Origin: JAOUEA01 sp963790335
GTDB taxonomy: Bacteria > Actinomycetota > UBA4738 > HRBIN12
Assembly: GCA_963790335.1 (NCBI GenBank)
Contig: CAWBOB010000008.1
Span: 248,001 to 312,000 of the forward strand
Reading direction: 5' to 3'
Length of the DNA stretch: 64,000 nucleotides
A program made the position numbers and the translations under genes. Shown one piece after another: positions 55,234-63,071 of the stretch (positions are counted from its first letter, which is position 1; each line of letters starts with the position of its first letter). The notes beneath the pieces are model-generated. The model saw nothing but the letters and a program-made list of their open reading frames with translations. It ran no database searches and had not been told where the DNA came from.

Positions 55234-57531
55234 TCACGTGCGCACCGCCGGTCTGGGGAAACGGACCCGCGGCATGCCCTTGATCATGCCCCACTCCTCG
55301 ATCGGCCAGCGCCGGCGGCGTGCGAACCGGTACAGCGACGCGTCGGGCGAGACCGCCACCGGGTTGCCCACCGCTCGCAGCAGCGGGAGGTCGGAGTACG
55401 AGTCGGCATACGCGTAGGAGTGTCGGAGCTCGATGCGCTCGAGCAGCGCGTACCGGCGGAGCCACGCGGCCCGCGCCTCACCGACGAGGGGCGGGGCCGT
55501 CATGAACCCCGTGTAGCGCCCATCGCGCTGCTCGAGCTCGGCGCCGATGACCACGTCGAACAGGGGCGAGAGCGGACGCACGAACGGCTCCGCGGCCGCG
55601 GTGATCAGGATCGTCAGATGACCGGCTGCCCGATGCTCGCGGATGCGCCGGATCGCGGCGGGGCTCGCCTTCTGCAGCATGAACTCCGCCACATGGCCCG
55701 CCACGAGCCGATCGATGCCCTCGACGCTCGCGCCCTCGTACCGCCGGAAGAACGTGCGCAGGAACTCGCCACGGTCCCTGCGATCGATCTGCAGGTACCC
55801 GGGGATGCGTGCGAAGACGCTCGCGAGCTCACGCGGCCACTCCTCGGGCACGAGATCCGCCATGCGCGCCCACACGTAGCTCTCCACCACGTTCGACGTG
55901 ATGATCGTGCCTTCCATGTCGAACAGGGCCAGCACGGGCTCGTCGCGCCGACGGATCGTGACCGTCGCGCCCCGCCGGTCCCTGGTCGAGAGCTCCCGCA
56001 GCGACTGCGTCACCGCGGGCGAGTGCACCTGTTGCAGGTAGTGCTTCCAGTCGATTGCGGCCACATCGAACGGGAACCGTTGCGCGTCGGCGGCCGACAA
56101 CGACTCGAACAGCCCGTGCGTGCGGTCGTCGGTGTAGACGACCTCGGTCTCGGTGTACATGCCGTACAGATCGCTGTAGCGCTTGACGAACTCGACGCGG
56201 GCCTTGTCGCGATCGACACGGCGCACGGCGTCGCGCATCGACTTCGATTTCGGCATATGGGTCACGACCTGCTCGGCGATGTCGGTGAGTCGCTCGGCAC
56301 GCCGGAGCATGCGTTCGACCGTGAGGGTGCCGGGGAACTCCCACGTCGGCACCTTGTGTTCGCCGCGACCGCGCTCGGGGAGCGGGTGCTCCTCGAAGTA
56401 GGCGCGCACCCATTCGTACAGCTCGAAGAAGCGCAGCGGGTTCCGCGACCCCGAGCTCACGTTGTAGTGGGCGGTCTCGCCTGCGGCAGGGGGGTTGGCG
56501 GCGACCGCGAGCAACGCGTTCACGACGAAGTCGACCGGGATGATGTCGATGATGCCTTCCGGGATGCCCGGGAACTCGGGGATCTGCCCCAGCCCGTAGG
56601 CCCGGATGATCGGGTCGGCCATCTTGAACCCGTCGATCCAGCCCGGGAAGGGATGCGTGTAGGCGGACTCGATGATCGACGGGCGCACGATCGACAACGG
56701 AAGGTTCGCCTCGGCCGCGAGCTCCTCGACCGCCCGCTCTCCCATCGCCTTCGTGAACGTGTAGACGTCGGGCCATCCGAGCGAGCGAGCCCGCGTGCGT
56801 CCGTACTCCACCAGTCGTTTCGTGACCCAGCGCTGGCGCCGGTCCTCGGCGTCGTCGGCGACGGTGGTCGGGCCGGCGCGCGAGTGCTCGTCACGGGCGA
56901 GACCCATGAACGCGGTCAACATCTCGGGCTTTCGGCTCGCTGCTTCCACATCCCTGCGCGCCGACATCGCGAGCTCGAGCTCGAGCCGGTGATCGACGCG
57001 GTGCTCCAAGGGACCCTCGGGGATCACCCCCTTCTGCACCCCGGCGACGTACGCCGTCGAGACGTGCACGAGCGAAGGCGTCGAACCGCCTGCGATGACG
57101 CCCCCGTAGAGATTCATCGCACCTTGCAGGTTCGTGATGAACGCCTCGTCGATCGGCGGGTCGAAGCTCACGGTCGCGGCGGAGTGCATCGCGACGTCGA
57201 TGCCGGGCGGCACCTCGGGCCGCCCACGTCCGAAGTCGCCGTCGACCACCTCGACCCGCTCGTCGAGCATGCGTCTGAGCCCGTCCTCACCGACCCTGCT
57301 GCGAAGCGTGTCGAACGCCGGCTTGCGGAACAGGTACTCGACCCGCTCACGGCTCGTCGCGCCCGTCTGCGAACGCACGAGCAGCACGACCTTGGTCTCG
57401 GGGAACTCGGCCAGCAGCCGCTCGAACACGACCTGGGCGAGGAAGCCGGTTACCCCCGTCAACAGGATCGTCCTGCCCGAGAGCGCCTCGACGATCGACG
57501 CCGACGGCGCACGGGCCTTGCTCTCTACCAT
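55234..57531 (-). CDS. Fatty acyl-CoA reductase-like SDR fused to HAD-IB phosphatase
   Basis: 765-residue two-domain protein. Residues 15-400: extended SDR of the fatty acyl-CoA reductase type, TILLTGVTGFLAQVVFERLL (NAD(P) loop), VHVSTAYVAGV, catalytic YTFTKAMGE (YxxxK) and VRPSIIESAYTHPFPGWIDG. Residues 520-740: HAD-IB (PSP-like) domain, LALFDMEGTIITSN (D-x-E in place of D-x-D), LITAAAEPFVRPL and YADSYSDLPLLRAVG. HAD-IB domains accompany lipid-synthesis enzymes, so reduction of an acyl chain with dephosphorylation of a lipid head or intermediate is plausible. ATG 57531 has CATAAT exactly 7 nt upstream and no ribosome binding site. Confidence 0.88.
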   Translation of the reverse strand: MVESKARAPSASIVEALSGRTILLTGVTGFLAQVVFERLLAEFPETKVVLLVRSQTGATSRERVEYLFRKPAFDTLRSRVGEDGLRRMLDERVEVVDGDFGRGRPEVPPGIDVAMHSAATVSFDPPIDEAFITNLQGAMNLYGGVIAGGSTPSLVHVSTAYVAGVQKGVIPEGPLEHRVDHRLELELAMSARRDVEAASRKPEMLTAFMGLARDEHSRAGPTTVADDAEDRRQRWVTKRLVEYGRTRARSLGWPDVYTFTKAMGERAVEELAAEANLPLSIVRPSIIESAYTHPFPGWIDGFKMADPIIRAYGLGQIPEFPGIPEGIIDIIPVDFVVNALLAVAANPPAAGETAHYNVSSGSRNPLRFFELYEWVRAYFEEHPLPERGRGEHKVPTWEFPGTLTVERMLRRAERLTDIAEQVVTHMPKSKSMRDAVRRVDRDKARVEFVKRYSDLYGMYTETEVVYTDDRTHGLFESLSAADAQRFPFDVAAIDWKHYLQQVHSPAVTQSLRELSTRDRRGATVTIRRRDEPVLALFDMEGTIITSNVVESYVWARMADLVPEEWPRELASVFARIPGYLQIDRRDRGEFLRTFFRRYEGASVEGIDRLVAGHVAEFMLQKASPAAIRRIREHRAAGHLTILITAAAEPFVRPLSPLFDVVIGAELEQRDGRYTGFMTAPPLVGEARAAWLRRYALLERIELRHSYAYADSYSDLPLLRAVGNPVAVSPDASLYRFARRRRWPIEEWGMIKGMPRVRFPRPAVRT

Positions 57532-57538
57532 GCGGCAG

Positions 57539-57568
57539 ATTATGGACCGTCTACCGGTCGGTAGACAA
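57539..57568 (-). promoter_or_regulatory. Promoter with overlapping TetR-type operator
   Basis: On the minus strand TTGTCT (57563-57568), 18-nt spacer, CATAAT (57539-57544), then 7 nt to ATG 57531: a leaderless promoter for the lipid cluster. The spacer and -35 are covered by the perfect inverted repeat GTCTACCG-GT-CGGTAGAC (57549-57566), so a bound repressor would block RNA polymerase. Confidence 0.7.
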
Positions 57569-57597
57569 CCGGTGCACCGACCGCGCTGGCTCCCGCC

Positions 57598-60500
57598 TCA
57601 GCGAAGGCCGATGTTGACGAAGTGCGTGGTGCCGTCGTCGAGCGTGACGCCGATCCTCCAGAACCGATTCGCCTGCGTCTTCGGGGTTCCCCAGGTGTAG
57701 ATGTACTGCTGGTCCGTGGCGTCCCAGCGATAGGCGCCCCCGCTCATCGGTGCGCTCGCGTAGACGGACTCGTCGACCGGTGCGGTCAACGCGCTGCCGG
57801 GCGCGGGCGCGAGCCAGACCGGAGCCATGGTGGCCTGCACCACCCTGCCGTCGGCCGTCCGCAGCCGGAACTTCACCGGCACCGTCGATCCCGCCTTGAA
57901 GATGCTGACGCCGGTCCCCACCTGGTGCGCGGTGTCATTGATGGGCTGCAGGAACCCGGTGAACGAGTACACGACCCGGTACGAACCCGTCACCGACGTC
58001 GCGTTCCCGGCGTGGTCGGTCGCGGTGGCGGCGAAGGAGTACGTTCCGACACCGTTGGCGAGCCCGCCAGTTACCGTGAGCCGGCACGTCCCGTCGACGC
58101 CCGAGCCCGCATCGGTCGCCGAGCACGAGGCGCCGGGCACGGCACCGAGCGTGTAGACCCCGCCGTCCGCGACGCCATGCATGACGATCGAGGGATCGGT
58201 GGTGTCGATGTTGATGCCACCGACGGTCGCCGAGGATCCGTTGCCGGCCGCGTCGAGCGCGGAGCCCGTCCTCGACTGACCGGCGCCCTCGTAGGAGAGC
58301 ACCGAGTCGGTGGGACAGATCGCGATGCCGGAGAGCGCGTCACTGCAGGTGAAGTGCACGGTCACGGGACCCGCGTACCACCCGTGGCCGTTCGGGGTCG
58401 TCGTGGCGGCGCCGGCGATCGAGGGAGCCGTCTCATCGAGCTTCACCTCGACGGAGTCGGAGCCGCGGTTGCCCGCCAGGTCGTAGGCCTCGCCGCGCAC
58501 GATCCTGCCCGCTGTTTCGTCGGTGACGACGACGTCGCCGGTGACCGTCGAGGCGTCGACGCCCGACCCGTCGGGATCGTCGATCGCATCGAAATGCACG
58601 GTCACGTCGGATCGGTTCCATCCGGCAGCGTTCGGCGACGGCGTGAGCACGTGCGAGACGGTCGGTGCGATCGTGTCGTAGTCGATCTGCACCGCGTTCA
58701 CGGATCCTTCATTGCCGGCGGCGTCGACGGCGTAGAAGCGCACGGTGGCCTCGCCCGACCCGTTGAGTGGCACGTCGACGGTCGCTGCCGAACCGGAGAC
58801 CGTCTGCCAATCGCCACTGCCGATGCGGAAGCGGACCTCTCGCACGCCCGACAGCCCCGGCTGGTCCGCCGCCGAGAGCTCGACCGAGGCATCGTCGTTG
58901 CAGTAGTCGTTGGCGCCGGTGCACGACAGTGCTGCCGTGGTCGTCGGCGCCTGGCTGTCGATGTCGATGCCGGTAAGGGTCGTGCCGGCCAGATTGTCGG
59001 CTCGGTCGCTCGCCGCGCCACTCACCTGCTGGCCGGCGCCGTCGGACGAGAGCACGTCGTCGTCGGCGCACTCCTGCACGCCGGAGAGCAGATCGTCGCA
59101 GGTGTAGTGCACCCGCACCGCGCTGTTGAACCACCCCGCGCCGTTCGGCGCACGAGGCGTGAGATCGTCGTTCACGGTAGCCGCGGCGATCCCCGGCGCG
59201 GTGCGGTCGATGTGGATGTCGGCAACGGATCCGCTTCCCTCGTTCCCCGCTCGGTCGAACGCCGAAACCGGACCCGCGACGAGCCCGAAGCCCTCGCCGG
59301 TCACGACGGTGTCGGCGGGAAGGGTCGAGACGTCAACACCCGACAACCCGTCCTGGGCCGACCAGACGATCGTCACATCGTCGCGATACCAGCCGAACGC
59401 GTTCGGATGGGATGTGGGCGCACCCGAGACGGTCGGCGCGGTGACGTCGATGTCGATGTCGTCGACCGTGAGCGAAGCGTGGTTGCCGGCGTTGTCGAGC
59501 GCTGTCCCCGTCACGGTCTGGTCCTCGCCCTCGTTCGCGACGAGCGCGGGATCGCTGCACGCGGCGATCCCCGACTCCAGGTCCTCGCAGAGGAAGCCGA
59601 CCGTCACCGGCGTGTTGTTCCATCCGAACCCGTTCGCGGCGGGCTCCCGGCTGCCGGTGATGGTGGGCGGGTTCCCGTCGATCTTCAGGGTGATGGAATG
59701 ACCTGGCGCGGACCTATCCTCCACGTTGCTCGCGAGGTCCTCGCTCCAGAACGTGATCGTGTGCTCGCCCGTGAGGTCATGCTCGAACGGGCCGTCGTAG
59801 CGTCGCGGCGAACCGTCGTCGACCTGATAGTAGGTCACGTCGATGCCCGAGAGATCGGGACCGGTCGCAAGCGTGACCTCGACCGGGCCCGCGTACCAGC
59901 CGGTCTCGAGTGGGTCGGCGACGTGCGCGGTCGTGCTCGGGGCGGTGCGGTCGATCCTGATACCGGAGACCGTTCGCGTGCGGGTGTTGCCGGCCCTGTC
60001 GGCGACGTGCGCCGTGGCAGACAGAGCGTCACCCTCCCCGATCACGAGAGCATCAGCGGGACACGCGCCGTCGATCCCCGACAGGGTGTCACCACAGGTC
60101 CACGAGACGGCGACGTCGGCGCGGTACCAGCCGTGCGCGTTGGGAAGGGGCGACGCGTCGCCCGAGAGCGTCGGGTCGGTCCGGTCGATGTCGATATCAC
60201 CGACGGTGGTGCTGGCTCCGTTGCCGGCGGCGTCGGTCGCCGTGCCCGTCACGGCCTGATCCTCGCCCTCGGTCGAGATGGTCTCTGCCTCCTGGCACAG
60301 GTCCACGCCGGACAGCAGGTCCTCGCAGGTGAACGAGACCGTGACGGGCGCCGCGAACCATCCCGCACCGTTCGGAGCACGATCCGTCGCGCCGGAGATC
60401 GTCGGGTCGGTGAGGTCGATCGATACCGTGGCGTCGTCGGTCGCGTCGTTGCCTGCGTGGTCGACCGCCGTTCCCGTCACGACCTGCCCGGCTCCCTCGG

Positions 60501-62004
60501 TCGACACCGTCTGGGCGTCGGTGCAGCTCGCGAGGCCCGACGCAGCGTCGGCGCACGTGAACTCGACCGTGACGTCGCCGCTGTGCCAGCCGTTGTCGTT
60601 GGCATCGGGCGACAGGACATGCGAGATCGACGGCGCCGTGCGATCGATGCGCACCTGCACCGTGCGGTGAGGCTCCTCGTTGCCCGCCGCATCCATGCTC
60701 CAGAACTCCAGGCTATGCACACCCTCCGCTTCGATCGAGGCGGTCGTGCCCGTCTGCACCGCACCGCCGTCGAGGGCGTAGCGGGTCGCGCTCACGCCGG
60801 AGAGGGCATCGGTGGCCGACAAGGTGACCGTGACCCCTCCGTTGCTCCACCCTGTCGGAGCGGCCGCAGTGGTCACCGGCGCGGTTCCATCGATCCGCAC
60901 GCTCGGGCTCGACGTCGCCGAGACGACGTTGCCCGCACGGTCGGCCACCGAGGACGACGCCGTGAGCCCTGAGCCGTCGCCGGTGATCAGGCCGTCGGCC
61001 GGACACGCTCCAGCGATGCCCGAGAGGGCGTCGGAGCACGTCCAGTCGATGATCACGTCGCCCCGGTACCAGCCGTTGGCGTTCGCAGATGTGGTCGGCG
61101 ACCCGCTCAGCTGGGGCGCGGTGCGATCGATGCTGATGCCACCCACCGTGGCGCCCGCGGAGTTCCCGGCGGTGTCGGTCGCCGTGCCGGCCACCGACTG
61201 TGCCGCCCCGTCGTTCGAGAGCAGGGTGGACCCCGGGCAGCTCGCGATGCCCGACAGCGCGTCGGAGCACGAGAAGCTCACCGTGACCGGGCCGTTGTTC
61301 CACCCGTTCGCGTTGGCCGCCGGGGTACGGGAACCGGCGATCACCGGGCTCGTCCTGTCGAGCTTCACGGTGATCGACCCGGTTGCAGCGTTCCCCAGGC
61401 GATCGGTCGCGGTCGAGGTGCGGGTGACCCCCGGGGTGTCCACCGTGACGGTATCGCCGGCTGGCGTCGGACCGCTCGCCACACCCGATCCGGCATCGGT
61501 CGCCGTCCAGGCGATGGTCACGTTCGCGCGGTTCCAACCGTTGGCGTTGGGGAGCGGCGCGAGCGCGCCGGTCACGACGGGACCCGTGTTGTCGAGCACG
61601 TACGACGCCTGCCTCGTGCCCGGCTGTCCGGTGCAGTTGTTCTGATTGAAGTCAGGCCGCGCCGTGGCGGTGATCGTTTGGACCCCGTCGCCGGAGCCGG
61701 CCGAGAACGCGAACGTCCACGACGACTTCGCCGTGCTCGACCGCTGCTCGGCTGTGTGGGCCCCTGAGACCTGCACGCACTTCGTATCGCTCGAGGTGGT
61801 GAGGCTCAGCGTGAGCGCCCCGCCGCTCCGCGCGTACAGCGTGCCGCCGACCACCGCGGTGCCCGCTCCCCCCGTGAAGGCAGCGACAGAGACCGACGCG
61901 GCGAACGCCGGAGGAGACTGCAGGATCGCTGCGGCGATGAGCGCCGCAGCGGTGAGCGCACGGACGCTCCGAGCTCCGATCGTTCCGACGTTGCGCGGTC
62001 CCAT
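57598..62004 (-). CDS. Giant secreted Ig-like repeat protein with C-terminal PxKF domain
   Basis: 1468-residue secreted protein. Signal peptide MGPRNVGTIGARSVRALTAAALIAAAILQ then AFAASVSV. About fourteen to fifteen repeats of 75-95 residues follow, each with a GW.xxPVTVSFTCSDxLSGI-type core and linkers such as TATDAAGNSAG and IDRTAPxISG; many repeats carry a Cys pair. The end SFTGFLQPINDT...FKAGSTVPVKFRLRTADG and WRIGVTLDDGTTHFVNIGL match the PxKF domain found at the C-terminus of actinobacterial surface proteins. No LPXTG or membrane anchor. ATG 62004 has GAGGAG twelve bases upstream. The frame is intact over 4.4 kb, unlike many neighbours. Likely an adhesin or cell-surface layer protein. 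Confidence 0.88.
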   Translation of the reverse strand: MGPRNVGTIGARSVRALTAAALIAAAILQSPPAFAASVSVAAFTGGAGTAVVGGTLYARSGGALTLSLTTSSDTKCVQVSGAHTAEQRSSTAKSSWTFAFSAGSGDGVQTITATARPDFNQNNCTGQPGTRQASYVLDNTGPVVTGALAPLPNANGWNRANVTIAWTATDAGSGVASGPTPAGDTVTVDTPGVTRTSTATDRLGNAATGSITVKLDRTSPVIAGSRTPAANANGWNNGPVTVSFSCSDALSGIASCPGSTLLSNDGAAQSVAGTATDTAGNSAGATVGGISIDRTAPQLSGSPTTSANANGWYRGDVIIDWTCSDALSGIAGACPADGLITGDGSGLTASSSVADRAGNVVSATSSPSVRIDGTAPVTTAAAPTGWSNGGVTVTLSATDALSGVSATRYALDGGAVQTGTTASIEAEGVHSLEFWSMDAAGNEEPHRTVQVRIDRTAPSISHVLSPDANDNGWHSGDVTVEFTCADAASGLASCTDAQTVSTEGAGQVVTGTAVDHAGNDATDDATVSIDLTDPTISGATDRAPNGAGWFAAPVTVSFTCEDLLSGVDLCQEAETISTEGEDQAVTGTATDAAGNGASTTVGDIDIDRTDPTLSGDASPLPNAHGWYRADVAVSWTCGDTLSGIDGACPADALVIGEGDALSATAHVADRAGNTRTRTVSGIRIDRTAPSTTAHVADPLETGWYAGPVEVTLATGPDLSGIDVTYYQVDDGSPRRYDGPFEHDLTGEHTITFWSEDLASNVEDRSAPGHSITLKIDGNPPTITGSREPAANGFGWNNTPVTVGFLCEDLESGIAACSDPALVANEGEDQTVTGTALDNAGNHASLTVDDIDIDVTAPTVSGAPTSHPNAFGWYRDDVTIVWSAQDGLSGVDVSTLPADTVVTGEGFGLVAGPVSAFDRAGNEGSGSVADIHIDRTAPGIAAATVNDDLTPRAPNGAGWFNSAVRVHYTCDDLLSGVQECADDDVLSSDGAGQQVSGAASDRADNLAGTTLTGIDIDSQAPTTTAALSCTGANDYCNDDASVELSAADQPGLSGVREVRFRIGSGDWQTVSGSAATVDVPLNGSGEATVRFYAVDAAGNEGSVNAVQIDYDTIAPTVSHVLTPSPNAAGWNRSDVTVHFDAIDDPDGSGVDASTVTGDVVVTDETAGRIVRGEAYDLAGNRGSDSVEVKLDETAPSIAGAATTTPNGHGWYAGPVTVHFTCSDALSGIAICPTDSVLSYEGAGQSRTGSALDAAGNGSSATVGGINIDTTDPSIVMHGVADGGVYTLGAVPGASCSATDAGSGVDGTCRLTVTGGLANGVGTYSFAATATDHAGNATSVTGSYRVVYSFTGFLQPINDTAHQVGTGVSIFKAGSTVPVKFRLRTADGRVVQATMAPVWLAPAPGSALTAPVDESVYASAPMSGGAYRWDATDQQYIYTWGTPKTQANRFWRIGVTLDDGTTHFVNIGLR

Positions 62005-62129
62005 CAGTTCCAACAACTCCTCGTTCTGGCGTGCCCCCTCCCTCCGCCGTTCGACGTCACCCGAGCGACCCGCGGCCGCGATGACCGAGGATGCACCCCA
62101 GGCACCCCACCCGGGAACGGCTGAAGGTC

Positions 62130-62185
62130 GCAACGTTGCCCCACGTGGGGGACCGAAGGCCCGGGCCGAAGGACCCGGATCCGGG
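62130..62185. promoter_or_regulatory. Cluster of four perfect palindromes between divergent genes
   Basis: GCAACGTTGC (62130-62139), CCCCACGTGGGG (62139-62150), GGCCCGGGCC (62158-62167) and CCCGGATCCGGG (62174-62185). They sit in the 231-base region between the giant surface-protein gene (minus) and mazG (plus). High GC raises the chance of short palindromes, but four in 56 bases is notable. TAGACT near 62222 could be the mazG -10. Confidence 0.45.
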
Positions 62186-62235
62186 CTGGCGAAGGGCCGA
62201 TGCAGCTCCCACGCCACCACTAGACTCCTCAGCCC

Positions 62236-62523
62236 ATGCGGATCGACGAGTTGCAGGCCTCGATGGACGGCATCTACGGCAGGCGTGATGCCGAGCGCGG
62301 TCGCGACGCGGTCTTCCGATGGCTCGTCGAAGAGGTCGGCGAGCTCGCCAAGGCGATGCGAACCGGCGACCGGGCGAACCTCGAGCACGAGTTCGGCGAC
62401 GTGCTCGCGTGGCTCGCATCGCTCGCGAACATCGAAGGCGTCGATCTGGCGTCGACGGTCGAGCGCTACGCCGCGGGCTGTCCGACGTGCGGCGACACGC
62501 CCTGCGGGTGCCCGTGGCCGTGA
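62236..62523 (+). CDS. MazG-like nucleotide pyrophosphohydrolase
   Basis: 95-residue MazG-fold protein that would hydrolyse (d)NTPs to monophosphates. Metal motif: WLVEEVGELAKAM (E-E-x-G-E-L) and LEHEFGDVLAWLASLAN (E-x-x-D). It has a Cys-rich tail, CPTCGDTPCGCPWP, suitable for binding a metal ion and not part of the core MazG fold. TAGACT lies nine bases before ATG 62236. The stop overlaps the GNAT start by three bases (GTGA). Confidence 0.88.
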   Translation: MRIDELQASMDGIYGRRDAERGRDAVFRWLVEEVGELAKAMRTGDRANLEHEFGDVLAWLASLANIEGVDLASTVERYAAGCPTCGDTPCGCPWP

Positions 62524-63050
62524 CCACCGCCGGGACAGGGCGGCCGAGGGATGCGGCGACGTCTCATGAGGTGACCGTGCGCATGGCGACTCCCGGCGAT
62601 TGGGTCGCGATCGCCGGTCTGCTCGTTGAGCTCGGTCGCGGGGTGGCCTCGGGCACGGCCGATGACCCGACCCACCGCCAGTCGTTCGCGGGCCATCTCC
62701 GTCAGCTCGGCAACGTCACCCTCGTGGCCGAGATCGGCGGCGAGGTCGTCGGTGTCGTCGACATGGAGTACCACCAGCGGCTCGGCGACCACCGGCCGCA
62801 GGCTCGGGTGAACGACGTGGTCGTGACCGAACGCGCCCGTGGGGCCGGGGCGGGCACCGCGCTATTGCAGCGAGCCGAGGCGCTAGCTCGCAAGCGAGGG
62901 TGTTTCCGCATGGCGCTCGTCACGGCCGCGTGGCGCGAGGCATCGATCGGGTTCTACCGGCGCGAGGGGTGGCAGGACTACGGGGCGTGGTTCGTCAAAC
63001 CGCTCTCCGACGACGTCACGGCCGGCGGCGAACCGGCCGACGACAACTGA
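62520..63050 (+). CDS. GNAT-family N-acetyltransferase
   Basis: 176-residue acetyltransferase. Acetyl-CoA motif A is VNDVVVTERARGAGAGTALLQRAEALARKRGC (Q/R-x-x-G-x-G/A with R-G-A-G-A-G), preceded by EVVGVVDMEYHQRL and followed by VTAAWREASIGFYRREGWQDYGAWFVKPL. GTG 62520 overlaps the mazG stop; the core also reads well from ATG 62583. The substrate is unknown. The gene is convergent with the semialdehyde dehydrogenase. Confidence 0.88.
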   Translation: MTTAGTGRPRDAATSHEVTVRMATPGDWVAIAGLLVELGRGVASGTADDPTHRQSFAGHLRQLGNVTLVAEIGGEVVGVVDMEYHQRLGDHRPQARVNDVVVTERARGAGAGTALLQRAEALARKRGCFRMALVTAAWREASIGFYRREGWQDYGAWFVKPLSDDVTAGGEPADDN

Positions 63051-63071
63051 CGAGGCGGGCGCCACCGCCGT

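Noticed and set aside
57622..60972. A 1116-codon plus-strand frame opposite the giant repeat gene.
   Set aside because: It is Arg/Gly/Asp-rich, has no domain, and mirrors the periodicity of the real minus-strand repeats; a GC-rich shadow frame.
57598..62004. Repeated blocks taken as a CRISPR-like or satellite array.
   Set aside because: Periodicity is in coding sequence with intact reading frame and Ig-like protein repeats; no short identical repeats with unique spacers.
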